Shown: positions 20,766-29,872, numbered from the stretch's first letter. The stretch: DNA of 64,000 nucleotides from Azospirillum brasilense (GCF_008365405.1 NZ_QOKV01000012.1:124001-188000), one strand, 5' to 3'. Notes: generated by a model from the sequence alone, not told the origin. Made by a program: numbers and translations.

Positions 20766-20827
20766 ACCCGGTGTGGTCGATACGCTTGTTTTACAAGGCT
20801 CCTGCGACATTTAGCCGGCTGGACGAA

Positions 20828-20842
20828 TGCGAACGCTTCGCA
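20828..20842. promoter_or_regulatory. Likely Fur box upstream of feoA
   Basis: TGCGAA-CGC-TTCGCA is a perfect inverted repeat, extended on the right by GATCATTCGC, about 70 bases before feoA. It resembles alphaproteobacterial Fur/Irr-type sites built from GCGAAT half-sites. With feoAB next in line, iron repression through this site is a reasonable inference. Confidence 0.5.
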
Positions 20843-20911
20843 GGATCATTCGCGGCGAAGAGGGGCGGATACGAACGCGCCCCCCACCTCCCGGTGCGAT
20901 CAGGTGCAGTC

Positions 20912-21211
20912 ATGAGCGGTCATCCCACCCCCGAAACGGGCCAGTCCCCCGGTGGACGGCATTTGGGCGAGTTGAAGAAGGGCGAGCGCGCCCGCGTGAC
21001 CGGCGTCGATGAGCGGTGGGTCGTCACCACCCTTCCCGAAGGGGAGCTGGAGCGGCGGATGATCGAGATGGGGCTGGTCGAGGGCTCCCACGTCGAGGTC
21101 CTGCACGAAGCCTTTCCGGGCCGCGACCCCATCGCCATCCGCGTGAACGAGCACACGCTGGCACTCCGCCGCGCCGAGGCGCGCGCCGTGCTGGTGGCGC
21201 CCGCCGCCTGA
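20912..21211 (+). CDS. feoA: Ferrous iron transport protein A
   Basis: This gene encodes FeoA, 99 residues, a small cytosolic SH3-like protein that assists the FeoB ferrous iron channel. The family pattern is visible in HLGELKKGERARVTGVD, the conserved RRMIEMGLVEGSHVEVL and the C-terminal PIAIRVNEHTLALRRAEA. An N-terminal extension of about 18 residues precedes the domain; the ATG at 20912 starts it. feoB begins 54 bases downstream, forming an operon. Confidence 0.93.
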   Translation: MSGHPTPETGQSPGGRHLGELKKGERARVTGVDERWVVTTLPEGELERRMIEMGLVEGSHVEVLHEAFPGRDPIAIRVNEHTLALRRAEARAVLVAPAA

Positions 21212-21264
21212 CGCGCAGCGTCATCTCCTTCCTTCGAAGCGACCTCCTGCAAGGACATCCGGCC

Positions 21265-23154
21265 ATGTCGGTCCTGGACTCCGCCCTGCCGCCGCGCATC
21301 GCGCTGGTCGGCAACCCGAACTGCGGCAAGACCGCCCTGTTCAACGCGCTCACCGGCTCCCGCCAGAAGGTGGCGAACTATCCCGGCGTCACCGTGGAAC
21401 GGAAGATCGGGCATTTCGTCAGCCCGCTCGGCCGTCGCGTCCAGGTGATCGACCTGCCGGGCACCTACAGCCTGCGCGCCCGCTCCCCCGACGAGGAGGT
21501 GACCCGCGACGTCGTGCTGGGCCGCTTCTCGCACGAGGACAGCCCCGACCTGCTGGTCTGCGTCGCCGACGCCACCAATCTGCGCCTGAACCTGCGGCTG
21601 GTGGTGGAGTTGAAGCGGCTGGGCCGCCCGATCATCCTGGCGCTGAACATGATGGACGCGGCGGAGAAGCGCGGCTGCCGCATCGACGCGGCGGCCCTGT
21701 CCGCCGCGCTCGGCGTGCCGGTGGTGCCGACCGTTGCCATCCGCCGCGGCGGCGTCCAGCCGCTGCTGGAGCAGATCGACGGCGCCATGGCCATGGCGGC
21801 GGACGCGGCCGAAACCCCGGCCCCCTGCGGCTGGAGCGAGCCCTCCTCGCGCGACCTGCGGGCCTACCACCAGGAGGTCGAGGGGTTGCTGGCCGGCTGC
21901 GTGGCCGACGCCGGCCTGCCGCCGCTGGCGACCCGGCGGGTGGACGCCGTTCTGCTGCACCCGGTGTTCGGGCTGGCCTTCCTGTTCCTCGTGCTGTTCC
22001 TGATGTTCCAGGCGGTGTTCGCCTGGGCCGAGGCGCCGATGAACCTGATCGACGGCGCGGTCAGCGGGCTCAAGGACTGGGTGGCCGCCACCCTGCCGGA
22101 CGGGGCGTTGCGCAGCCTGCTGACCGACGGGATCATCGCCGGGGTGGGCAGCGTGGTCATCTTCCTGCCGCAGATCCTCGTGCTGTTCTTCTTCATCCTG
22201 GTGCTGGAGGCGACCGGCTATCTCGCCCGCGCCGCCTTCCTGCTGGACCGGCTGATGGGCGGGGTGGGGCTGCACGGGCGGGCCTTCATCCCGCTGCTGT
22301 CCAGCTTCGCCTGCGCGGTGCCCGGCGTCATGGCGGCGCGCACCATCGAGAACCGGGCCGACCGGCTGGCGACCATCATGATCGCCCCGCTGATGACCTG
22401 CTCGGCCCGGCTGCCGGTCTACACGCTGCTGATCGCGGCCTTCGTGCCGGACCGGGAGTTGGTGGGCGGGCTGGTCGGGCTGCCGGGGCTGGTGATGTTC
22501 GCGCTCTACGCCGCCGGCATCCTGTCGGCGCTGGCCGTCGCCTTCGTGCTCAAGAAGACCGTCTTCAAGGGCGCGCGCGAACCGTTGCTGATGGAGCTTC
22601 CGGCCTACCGTCTGCCCAACCCGCGCGACATCGCGCTGGGCCTGTTCGAGCGGGCCAAGGTCTTCCTGGCGCGGGCCGGCACGACGATCTTCGCGCTGAT
22701 GATCGTCATGTGGTTCCTGGCGAGCTTCCCCGCCGCGCCGGAGGGAGCGACCGAACCGGCCATCCAGTATTCCATCGCCGGCATGATCGGCCACGCGCTG
22801 GAACCGCTGCTGGCGCCCATCGGCTTCACCTGGCAGATCGCCGTGGCGCTGGTGCCGGGCATCGCGGCGCGCGAGGTGGCGGTCGGCGTGCTGGGCACCA
22901 TCTACGCGCTGAGCGAGAGCGGCGACGCGCTGCAATCCTCGCTGGCCGGGGCGCTGGCCGCCTCCTGGAGCCTGCCGACCGCCCTGTCGCTGCTCGCCTG
23001 GTACGTCTTCGCCCCGCAATGCGTCGCCACCCTGTCGGTGGTCAAGCGGGAGACCAACGGCTGGTTCTGGCCGGTGGTGATGTTCGTCTACATGATCACG
23101 CTGGCTTACGGGGCAAGCTTCGTCACCTACCGCGTCGCGTCTGCGTTGCTGTGA
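21265..23154 (+). CDS. feoB: Ferrous iron transporter FeoB
   Basis: This gene encodes FeoB, 629 residues, the inner-membrane importer of Fe(II). The N-terminal G domain has the P-loop GNPNCGKTALFN (residues 13-24), the switch YPGVTVERK, DLPGTYSL and the guanine-binding NMMD. Two Gate domains follow with many membrane spans, including FIPLLSSFACAVPGVMAART and MTCSARLPVYTLLIAAF, whose cysteines are conserved in the family. The FeoB C-terminus lies in this frame and ends with a membrane span. At 629 residues it is shorter than the E. coli protein (773) because the linker is small. AAGGA lies 9 bases before the ATG. Confidence 0.96.
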   Translation: MSVLDSALPPRIALVGNPNCGKTALFNALTGSRQKVANYPGVTVERKIGHFVSPLGRRVQVIDLPGTYSLRARSPDEEVTRDVVLGRFSHEDSPDLLVCVADATNLRLNLRLVVELKRLGRPIILALNMMDAAEKRGCRIDAAALSAALGVPVVPTVAIRRGGVQPLLEQIDGAMAMAADAAETPAPCGWSEPSSRDLRAYHQEVEGLLAGCVADAGLPPLATRRVDAVLLHPVFGLAFLFLVLFLMFQAVFAWAEAPMNLIDGAVSGLKDWVAATLPDGALRSLLTDGIIAGVGSVVIFLPQILVLFFFILVLEATGYLARAAFLLDRLMGGVGLHGRAFIPLLSSFACAVPGVMAARTIENRADRLATIMIAPLMTCSARLPVYTLLIAAFVPDRELVGGLVGLPGLVMFALYAAGILSALAVAFVLKKTVFKGAREPLLMELPAYRLPNPRDIALGLFERAKVFLARAGTTIFALMIVMWFLASFPAAPEGATEPAIQYSIAGMIGHALEPLLAPIGFTWQIAVALVPGIAAREVAVGVLGTIYALSESGDALQSSLAGALAASWSLPTALSLLAWYVFAPQCVATLSVVKRETNGWFWPVVMFVYMITLAYGASFVTYRVASALL

Positions 23155-23184
23155 GGGGCGCTGCTGTAAGGGGAGGGCATAGCC

Positions 23185-23367
23185 ATGTGGCAGAATCTGC
23201 TGGTCGCGGTGGTTGTGGCGCTGGCCGCGGCGTGGACGGTGTGGCGGGTGATCCTTCCGGCCGGGCTGCGTGCCCGCCTGCTGGGCCGCGCCGCGCCGAA
23301 GGGTCCCGGCTGCGGCGGCGGGTGCACGGGCTGCGGCCCCTCCGGCGGCGGATCAAGCTGCCACTGA
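23185..23367 (+). CDS. FeoB-associated Cys-rich membrane protein
   Basis: This gene encodes a 60-residue protein with one N-terminal membrane span (NLLVAVVVALAAAWTVW) and a short cytosolic tail GCGGGCTGCGPSGGGSSC with four closely spaced cysteines. It matches the FeoB-associated cysteine-rich protein type found at the end of many feo operons. It follows feoB by 30 bases. A role in regulating FeoB, perhaps through an iron-sulfur cluster or bound iron, is proposed for the group but not shown here. Confidence 0.85.
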   Translation: MWQNLLVAVVVALAAAWTVWRVILPAGLRARLLGRAAPKGPGCGGGCTGCGPSGGGSSCH

Positions 23368-23377
23368 GCGGAAGCGC

Positions 23378-25015
23378 CTACAGGGCGGGGACCCGGGCGG
23401 CGCCCCTCTTGACCGCGTACATGGCCTGATCGGCGTGGACGATGAGCTGCTGGGAATCGCGACCGTCCTGCGGGTAGACGGCGACGCCGATCGACAGGGC
23501 GAGCGGCAGCCGCAGCCCGTCGATCAGAATGGGCTCCTCCAACGCCGCCCGGCACTTGTCGGCGACCGTTTCCGCCCCGGCGCGGGTCGCCTCCACCTCC
23601 AGGATGATGGCGAACTCGTCGCCGCCGATGCGGGCGATCAGGTCGGACCGGCGCAGCAGGCCGGACAGGCGCCGCGCCACCACGCGCAGGACCTCGTCGC
23701 CCCGGCTGTGGCCGTGGGTGTCGTTGATCGGCTTGAAGCCGTCGAGGTCGATGTAGAGCAAAGCGAACAGCATGCCGCCGCGCTCCGCCCGGTCGACGGC
23801 CTGTTGCAGCCGCTGGAGGAACATGGCGCGGTTGGGCAGGCCGGTGAGCGCGTCGTGATGGGCCATATGCGCCATCCGCGCCTCGCTCGCCCGAAGGGCG
23901 GCCTCCTGCTCCCGCAACTTGCCCAGCAGATAGTTGAAGCCCTGCGCCAGTTCCCCGACCTCGTCCATGCGGTGGACCGGCAGGGGCGACAGCTCGACAT
24001 GCCCGTCGGCCATCTGGTGCATCCGCCGCGCCGCCTCGGTCAGCGGGCGGAAGAAGCGGCGCATGCCGAAGAACAGCACGGTCACGGCGAAGGCGGCGAT
24101 CATCAGGCTGTTGGTGGCGATGAAGGTCTGCAGGTCGCGAACCCCCTCGAACGCCTCCGCCGTGGGCAGCCGGGCGACCAGGAACCAACCCGCCGTCGGG
24201 ACCGCCGCGATGGCCGACAATTCCTCCACCCCCGCCGCGTTGACGGTGATGCCGGTGCCGCGGTAACCGGCCATGGCCCGGTCGTGCAGCGGATTCACCC
24301 CCTCCGGCGGGGTCGCGGTCAGGATCATGCCGTGATCGCTGGCCGATACGAACAGCTTGTCGCGGGGGGAAACCAGCAGGAAGCCGCCGCTGCGCCCGAT
24401 GCGGTTTCCCTGCACCAGATTGAGGAAGCCGGGCGACGACAGGGCGGTGGCGCCGGCCAGGACCGCGACCGGTGTTCCGGCGGCGTCGGTGACCGCCGTC
24501 GCCATGACCATCATCGGCTCGTCGTCGATGGCGGAGCGGGCGGGCCTCCCGATCACCGGTTCGCGGGTGTCCAGCGCCGACCGGAACCAGTCGCGATCCG
24601 AAACGTCGAAATCGGGCGGGCGGTGCCGTTCCGGGTAATCGGCGAAGACTCCGTGCCCGTCCGGCCGGACGACCATCAAGCCGCGCGAGAAGAGGGGCGC
24701 GATCTCGTGATGCGTCTTCAGCCAATCCCGCAGGGCTGCGGGATCGTCGAGGTTCGCCAACGGCAGGCTTCCGGCGGCGCGGCGCAGGAGGTCGAGCCGG
24801 GCCTTGATCTTCTCGTCAATGTCGTGGGCGACGTAGGACGCGGTCGATTGCTGTTGGGACGAGGTCAGGTTGTTGATCTTGTCCTCCAAGAAGGAGGACA
24901 GGACCCAGATGCGCGCACAGGCACCGACAAAGACCAGAACTAGTCCAAACAGCATAAGACGTATGATGACGCTGCGGCTTTGCCGGCGCAGTTCATCAGC
25001 TACGGCGACAAGCAT
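23378..25015 (-). CDS. Diguanylate cyclase with Cache sensor, HAMP and GGDEF domains
   Basis: This gene encodes a 545-residue membrane protein. A span near residues 20-45 is followed by a periplasmic Cache-type sensor (DVSDRDWFRSALDTREPVIG and GGFLLVSPRDKLFVSAS), a second span near residue 310 and a HAMP segment (FFRPLTEAARRMHQMADG). The catalytic domain begins DALTGLPNRAMFLQRL and has an intact GGDEF active site with the RRSD inhibitory site five residues before it. It should therefore make cyclic di-GMP and be product-inhibited. The ATG at 25015 is chosen; an upstream TTG is in frame. It converges on the feo operon with 10 bases between stops. Confidence 0.94.
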   Translation of the reverse strand: MLVAVADELRRQSRSVIIRLMLFGLVLVFVGACARIWVLSSFLEDKINNLTSSQQQSTASYVAHDIDEKIKARLDLLRRAAGSLPLANLDDPAALRDWLKTHHEIAPLFSRGLMVVRPDGHGVFADYPERHRPPDFDVSDRDWFRSALDTREPVIGRPARSAIDDEPMMVMATAVTDAAGTPVAVLAGATALSSPGFLNLVQGNRIGRSGGFLLVSPRDKLFVSASDHGMILTATPPEGVNPLHDRAMAGYRGTGITVNAAGVEELSAIAAVPTAGWFLVARLPTAEAFEGVRDLQTFIATNSLMIAAFAVTVLFFGMRRFFRPLTEAARRMHQMADGHVELSPLPVHRMDEVGELAQGFNYLLGKLREQEAALRASEARMAHMAHHDALTGLPNRAMFLQRLQQAVDRAERGGMLFALLYIDLDGFKPINDTHGHSRGDEVLRVVARRLSGLLRRSDLIARIGGDEFAIILEVEATRAGAETVADKCRAALEEPILIDGLRLPLALSIGVAVYPQDGRDSQQLIVHADQAMYAVKRGAARVPAL

Positions 25016-25443
25016 TCGCAAGCTCTGCTCCCCCAAGAAACCGCCCGCTCATTTCCCAGATGGATAGGCTTTGCGCCCACCGCTGGCCGAAGATAAACGA
25101 TGACGCGGCTGTTCGGAAGACGCAAAGGACGCCAAATGCCCGCTGATAGCACCGGAACTGATTGAAAAAACGAAATATTTCCACTCTCGAGAGAACTGCG
25201 GCGGTGCCGGTTCGCGTGCCTTTCCGTTCTCTCCGTCCTTTCCCGCGATTCAGGGGCGCGGGCCTCCCAGCCTCCTCCCATACGCACGGGCGGCCCACCG
25301 ATACCTCCGTATAGTTTCCAGGCCGGGCCGCTTTCGGCACTGTTGTGACGCCGACGACGTTCCGCGCTGCCCATGGAAAGGCCGGTGTCCGCCTTCCCCT
25401 CGCGCCGCGGATCTTTCGCGCGCCCGAAAAAATGGAGGGGGTT
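25016..25443. other. Intergenic region between diguanylate cyclase and hydrolase genes
   Basis: These 428 bases lie between two divergent genes. I see no gene. The part near 25140-25190 (GATTGAAAAAACGAAATATT) is AT-rich and is the likely promoter zone. Plus-strand codons before 25444 are open in the hydrolase frame, but the upstream peptide has no family similarity. Confidence 0.4.
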
Positions 25444-26268
25444 TTGAGCACGATCTCGACCAAGGACGGCACCCGCATCTTCTACAAGGACTGGGGCAGC
25501 GGACAGCCGGTGGTCTTCTCGCACGGGTGGCCGCTCAGCGCCGACGCCTGGGACGGGCAGATGCTGTTCTTCGGCCAGCAGGGCTACCGGGTCATCGCCC
25601 ATGATCGGCGCAGCCACGGCCGGTCGGACCAGACCTGGACCGGCAACCACATGGACCAGTACGCCGACGATCTGGCCGAGCTGCTCGACGCGCTGGACGT
25701 GCGCGACGCGGTGATGATCGGCCATTCGACCGGCGGCGGCGAGGTCGCCCGCTACATCGGGCGCCACGGCACCGGGCGGGTCGCCAAGGCCGTTCTGGTC
25801 GGGGCGGTGCCGCCGATCATGCTGAAAACCGCGGCCAACCCCGGCGGCCTGCCGATGGAGGTCTTCGACGGCATCCGCAAGGGCACCTACGACGACCGGT
25901 CGCAGTTCTTCCTCGACCTGACCATGCCCTTCTACGGCTTCAACCGCGACGGCGCCAAGGTGTCGGAGGGGCTGCGCCAGTCCTTCTGGCTCCAGGGCAT
26001 GATGGCCGGGATCAAGGGCGCTTACGACTGCATCCAGCAATTCTCGGAAAGCGACTTCACCGAGGATCTGAAGAGGATGGCGCTCCCGACGCTGTTCATC
26101 CACGGCGACGACGACCAGATCGTGCCCATCGACGCGGCGGCCCGCCGCGCCGTGGAGATCGCGCCGCAGGCGACGCTGACGGTCTATGAGGGGGCGCCGC
26201 ACGGCCTGACGGCCACCCACCAGGATCGCTTCAACGCCGATGTGCTGGCCTTCATCAAGGGGGCCTGA
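25444..26268 (+). CDS. Alpha/beta hydrolase (non-haem chloroperoxidase/arylesterase type)
   Basis: This gene encodes a 274-residue cytosolic alpha/beta hydrolase. The family start [20 protein letters not shown] gives a TTG start at 25444, which is preceded by GGAGGGGG; earlier in-frame codons add unrelated residues. The oxyanion HGWP motif, the nucleophile elbow GHSTGG, the acid in DDDQIVP and the base in APHGL are all present. The [17 protein letters not shown] region marks the cofactor-free haloperoxidase/esterase group. The physiological substrate is unknown. It ends 11 bases before the convergent response regulator gene. Confidence 0.9.
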   Translation: MSTISTKDGTRIFYKDWGSGQPVVFSHGWPLSADAWDGQMLFFGQQGYRVIAHDRRSHGRSDQTWTGNHMDQYADDLAELLDALDVRDAVMIGHSTGGGEVARYIGRHGTGRVAKAVLVGAVPPIMLKTAANPGGLPMEVFDGIRKGTYDDRSQFFLDLTMPFYGFNRDGAKVSEGLRQSFWLQGMMAGIKGAYDCIQQFSESDFTEDLKRMALPTLFIHGDDDQIVPIDAAARRAVEIAPQATLTVYEGAPHGLTATHQDRFNADVLAFIKGA

Positions 26269-26279
26269 GCAGGGACCGG

Positions 26280-26924
26280 TCAGGCGTCGCCGGCGAGGGT
26301 CACCTTGTCGGCGATGCGGACCAGATCGGGCAGGGACCGCGCCTGCATTTTGCGCATCACGCTGGCGCGGTGGACCTTCACGGTGATCTCGCTGAGCTGC
26401 AACTCGGCGGCGATCTGCTTGTTGAGCTGCCCGGCGGCAACGAGCCGCATCACCTCCCGCTCGCGCGGGGTCAGGCTGCGGAAGCGCTCCTGAAGGTCGG
26501 ACAGGGCGTCGACGGCGCGGCGCCGGTCGCGGTCGCGCTCGATGCCGGTGTGGACGGCGTCGATCAGGTCCTGATCGCGGAAGGGCTTGGCCAGGAACTC
26601 GACGGCGCCGGCCTTCATCGCCGTCACCGACATGGGAATGTCGCCATGGCCGGTGATGAAGACGACCGGCAGATGGATGCCCGCCCCGGTCAGTTCGCGT
26701 TGGAACTCCAGCCCGCTCTGGCCGGGCAGCCGCACGTCCAGCACGAGGCAGCCCGGCGCGTCGGGCAGGCGCTGCTGCAGGAACTCCTGCGCCGAGGCGA
26801 AGGGCAGGGCGGTCAGCCCGACGGAGCGCAGCAGGCTGACCAGCGATTCCCGGATCGACGGATCGTCGTCGATGATGGCGACGAAGGGCGTTTCACCGGC
26901 GGCTGCGGCGGACCGGTCGGTCAT
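26280..26924 (-). CDS. FixJ-family two-component response regulator
   Basis: This gene encodes a 214-residue regulator with an N-terminal receiver (IIDDDPSIRESL, phosphoacceptor aspartate in LVLDVRLPGQSGLEF, and the KPF lysine) and a C-terminal LuxR-type helix-turn-helix (FRSLTPREREVMRLVAAGQL and IAAELQLSEITVKVHR). The start overlaps the stop of the upstream kinase gene (ATGA at 26921-26924). It is expected to act on the divergent operon that begins at 28788. Confidence 0.95.
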   Translation of the reverse strand: MTDRSAAAAGETPFVAIIDDDPSIRESLVSLLRSVGLTALPFASAQEFLQQRLPDAPGCLVLDVRLPGQSGLEFQRELTGAGIHLPVVFITGHGDIPMSVTAMKAGAVEFLAKPFRDQDLIDAVHTGIERDRDRRRAVDALSDLQERFRSLTPREREVMRLVAAGQLNKQIAAELQLSEITVKVHRASVMRKMQARSLPDLVRIADKVTLAGDA

Positions 26925-28549
26925 CGCGTCCGCTCCAGCGCCGCGCCGGCGGCCGGCCGCTTCGGCTCGTCGTCGGCGGGCAGGGTGAAGCGGAAGACGG
27001 CGCCGTGGGGCTGGTTGGCGGCCACCCACAGCCGGCCGCCATGGGCCTCCACGATCGACTGGCAGATGGTCAGCCCCATGCCGATTCCATGCTCCTTGGT
27101 GGTGAAGAAGGGTTCGAACAACCGCTCCTCCTGGGACGCCTGCAACCCGGTGCCGGTGTCTTCCACCGACACGAGGACGTCCGCGAGCCCGCGGCGGCGC
27201 GAACGGATGCTCAGCACGCGCGGGCGGTCGGCGACCGCGCCCATCGCGTCGTCGGCGTTGGCGATCAGGTTCAGAAGCACCTGTTCGAGCTGCACCGGGC
27301 TGCCGTTGACCGGCGGCAGGCTCTGCTGCAGGTCGGTGCGGACGGCGATGCGGTTCAGGCGGCGCTCGCCCTCCGTGCGGTCCAGCGCGCTCCGGATCAC
27401 GCCGTTGATGTCCAGCCGGCGGCGCTGGGGCGGTGCCTTGCGGAAGGAATCGCGGATGCAGGCGATCACCCGCGCGGCGCGGTGCCCGTCGTCGGAGATC
27501 CGCTTCAGCGCCGCCCGCACCTCCACCAGATTGGGCGACGGGCGGTCCAGCCAGCGCAGCCCGGCGCCCGCGTTGGTGACCATGCTCGCCAGCGGCTGGT
27601 TGACCTCGTGCGCGATGGAGGCGGAGAGGGCCTCCAGGCTGGCCAGACGCGCGTCGCGCACCCGCCGCTCCGCCGCCACCGAGCGGACGAGCCGCCCGTA
27701 GAGCGTCGTCATCTCCGCCAGCAGGACCAGCAGGACGACGCTGGAGGCGGCCAGCCCGAACAGCCGCCCCGACCACCAGCCGGCGCTGAAGCGCCCGCCG
27801 CTGATAAAGCTCAGCAGACAGGTCTCGATGGCCCAGGCGGCCAGGACGACCATCAGCCAGAGGTCCAGGACGGAGCGCCGCTGCCGCCACAGGACGGCCA
27901 GTGCGGCGGCGCAGAGCGCCAGCGCCGTCACCGGCACGACCCGCCACAGCGGTGTTTCCCGCAGGGTGTCCACCATCAGCCGCGGCAGCAGGGCGTCGTC
28001 GGCGAGCGCGAAGGCGGTGAGGCCCCCGGCCAGCGCCGCCGCCAGCGCCGCGCCGCCCGCGATGGCCGGCAGGGCCGGGCGGTGCGCCTCGCGCGGGCCG
28101 GCCTCCACGGCCTTCAGCAGCGCGTAGGCCAGGATGAACAGCGGCAGGCCGATGCGGCGCCCGGCGGCGACGATGGCCGTGCTCTGCAAGCCGGCGCCGA
28201 GCAGCCCGGTCGGCGCGAAGACGCCGGGGAAGGTCAGCGCCCAGGGAACGATCAGCAGCGCCGTGACCAGATAGCCGACGGCCAGCGCCAGCAGGGCCGG
28301 CGTGCGCTGCGTGGCGTAGAGCGCGAACAGCAGGACGGCGGTCATCAGCTCGGTCAGCAGGACCGCGGTGGCGTAGGCGGGCAGCAGGACCGCCGTTCCG
28401 TCCAGCGTCAGGCGGGCGAAGGGTGCGGCAATGGCCAGAGCGGCCAAAAGCCCCGCCACCGTGCCGATGGCCAGCCGCGTCTGCCCCGCCCCCGGGGGCA
28501 GGGTCGCCAGAAGAAACCGCTGGTCTCCGGGGACATCCCTCGTGCGCAT
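26921..28549 (-). CDS. Membrane sensor histidine kinase (MASE4-like)
   Basis: This gene encodes a 542-residue kinase. Residues 1 to about 300 hold eight or so membrane spans with the MASE4-like motif LPAYATAVLLTELMTAVLLF. The kinase core has the H box SIAHEVNQPLASMVTNAG, in which the histidine is followed by E-x-x-QP as in FixL-type kinases, the N box NLIANADDAM and the G boxes DTGTGLQ and GIGMGL. The MASE4 signal is unknown. The ATG at 28549 is used; in-frame codons upstream overlap the promoter region. It is coupled to the response regulator gene. Confidence 0.93.
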   Translation of the reverse strand: MRTRDVPGDQRFLLATLPPGAGQTRLAIGTVAGLLAALAIAAPFARLTLDGTAVLLPAYATAVLLTELMTAVLLFALYATQRTPALLALAVGYLVTALLIVPWALTFPGVFAPTGLLGAGLQSTAIVAAGRRIGLPLFILAYALLKAVEAGPREAHRPALPAIAGGAALAAALAGGLTAFALADDALLPRLMVDTLRETPLWRVVPVTALALCAAALAVLWRQRRSVLDLWLMVVLAAWAIETCLLSFISGGRFSAGWWSGRLFGLAASSVVLLVLLAEMTTLYGRLVRSVAAERRVRDARLASLEALSASIAHEVNQPLASMVTNAGAGLRWLDRPSPNLVEVRAALKRISDDGHRAARVIACIRDSFRKAPPQRRRLDINGVIRSALDRTEGERRLNRIAVRTDLQQSLPPVNGSPVQLEQVLLNLIANADDAMGAVADRPRVLSIRSRRRGLADVLVSVEDTGTGLQASQEERLFEPFFTTKEHGIGMGLTICQSIVEAHGGRLWVAANQPHGAVFRFTLPADDEPKRPAAGAALERTR

Positions 28550-28641
28550 CACCGTCGCTCGCCCGGCCGTCGGGTCACGTCTTCCCCCAACCCCTGTCCC
28601 TTTACCCTGACCGGCACCGGCGGCGAGAGACGCCTTGGCCT

Positions 28642-28655
28642 GATATACCAAGGTA
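28642..28655. promoter_or_regulatory. Palindrome in the divergent two-component/operon promoter
   Basis: TATACC-AA-GGTATA is a perfect inverted repeat almost in the middle of the 238 bases between the kinase start (28549) and the cysteine hydrolase start (28788). Read on the minus strand it continues as TTGGTATATCAGG, closely similar to motifs upstream of both DUF1127-like genes in this window. It is the best candidate for the binding site of the FixJ-type regulator, by position only. Confidence 0.45.
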
Positions 28656-28787
28656 TAGGGCCGGCAAACGCAAGTTCAATGTCGCCGCCCTCCGTCCCTG
28701 GCCGATGCTTCGACGCACCGCCGGGCCACGGGCATCGCCGCAGGGCTCGCCCGGGGCACCGGCGCCAAAAACAAAAGGGATAGAGAC

Positions 28788-29459
28788 ATGACCATCACCG
28801 CCACCGCGACTCCCGGCAAGCTGCTCGTCTCGCCGAAGGACCACGCGCTGATCATGATCGATCATCAGTCGCAGATGGCCTTCGCGACCCATTCGATCGA
28901 CGCCACGACGCTGCGCACCAACACCGCGCTGGTCGCCCACGCCGCCGCCGGCTTCGGCGTCTCGACCATCCTGACCACGGTCGCGGAAAAGAGCTTCTCC
29001 GGCCCGATCTTCTCCGAGATCACCGAGGCCTTCCCGGGGGCGGAGGTCACCGACCGCACCTCCATGAACACCTGGGAGGACGCCAATGTCATCAAGCGGG
29101 TGAACGGCCTGGGCAAGACCCGGCTGGTCTTCTGCGGCCTGTGGACCTCGGTCTGCATCGTCGGCCCGACCCTGTCGGCGCTGGACCAGGGCTTCGAAGT
29201 CTACGTCATCGCCGACGCCTGCGGCGACGTCTCGGTCGAGGCGCACCAGCGCGCCATGGACCGCATGGTCCAGGCCGGCGTGCGTCCGATGACCTCGCTC
29301 CAGTACATGCTGGAACTGCAGCGCGACTGGGCGCGCACCGAGACCTACGAGATGACCACCGGCATCGCCAAGAAGTACGGCGGCGCCTATGGCCTGGGTA
29401 TCATCTACGCCAAGACGATGTTTGGCGCGTCGGAAGGCGGCCACAGCGCCGCCGCCTGA
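28788..29459 (+). CDS. Isochorismatase-like cysteine hydrolase (YcaC type)
   Basis: This gene encodes a 223-residue member of the isochorismatase-like superfamily, closest from memory to YcaC. The N-terminal LIMIDHQSQM holds the catalytic aspartate (D25) and GLWTSVCIVGPTLSA the nucleophile cysteine (C123). The RDWARTETYE-type segment near residue 190 also fits that subgroup. YcaC-like enzymes are assumed to be amidohydrolases, but their natural substrate is not known. The start has AAAAGGGA upstream. It is the first gene of the set facing away from the two-component system and is followed by a strong terminator-like hairpin. Confidence 0.9.
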   Translation: MTITATATPGKLLVSPKDHALIMIDHQSQMAFATHSIDATTLRTNTALVAHAAAGFGVSTILTTVAEKSFSGPIFSEITEAFPGAEVTDRTSMNTWEDANVIKRVNGLGKTRLVFCGLWTSVCIVGPTLSALDQGFEVYVIADACGDVSVEAHQRAMDRMVQAGVRPMTSLQYMLELQRDWARTETYEMTTGIAKKYGGAYGLGIIYAKTMFGASEGGHSAAA

Positions 29460-29499
29460 TCGCGGCGCTCGGCTTGCGGCGCCTGATGCCCCGCGCCGC

Positions 29500-29542
29500 G
29501 GCGGACCGGTCCCGACCCTTCCCGGGGCCGGTCCGCCTTTTT
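29500..29542 (+). terminator. Strong intrinsic terminator/attenuator between cysteine hydrolase and XapX genes
   Basis: A 10-bp perfect stem GGCGGACCGG/CCGGTCCGCC is followed directly by TTTTTCC. It lies 40 bases after the hydrolase stop and 30 bases before the XapX start. It may end the hydrolase transcript, or act as a partial stop that lowers expression of the downstream genes. Confidence 0.8.
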
Positions 29543-29572
29543 CCGCCCATTCGGACGAAGAACAGGCACGCC

Positions 29573-29872
29573 ATGATGCCCTATCTGCTTTCCCTCGGCG
29601 CCGGCATCCTGGTCGGCGTCCTCTACGCGTTTCTCGGCGTCCGCTCCCCGGCGCCGCCCACGATCGCCTTGATCGGCCTGCTCGGCATGCTGGTCGGCGA
29701 GCAGGCGGTGCCGGTGGTCAAGCGGCTGATCGCCGGGCAGCCGGTTCTCGCTTTCATCCAGAACGACTGTGCCCGCCACATCCTGGGTCCGCAGGCCGGC
29801 AGCGCCGCCGCTCCCGATGCCGCGAATCCGCCGGCCCCGGCCGCGGATGCACCCCCGCGGGGCCGGGCATGA
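29573..29872 (+). CDS. XapX domain membrane protein (DUF1427)
   Basis: This gene encodes a 99-residue protein. Residues 1-50 match the XapX domain (LGAGILVGVLYAFLGVRSPA, then IALIGLLGMLVGEQAVP), with two membrane spans. An alanine/proline-rich tail follows. XapX proteins often sit next to hydrolase genes but have no known activity. The stop overlaps the start of the amidohydrolase gene (ATGA at 29869-29872), so the two are translationally coupled. Confidence 0.88.
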   Translation: MMPYLLSLGAGILVGVLYAFLGVRSPAPPTIALIGLLGMLVGEQAVPVVKRLIAGQPVLAFIQNDCARHILGPQAGSAAAPDAANPPAPAADAPPRGRA

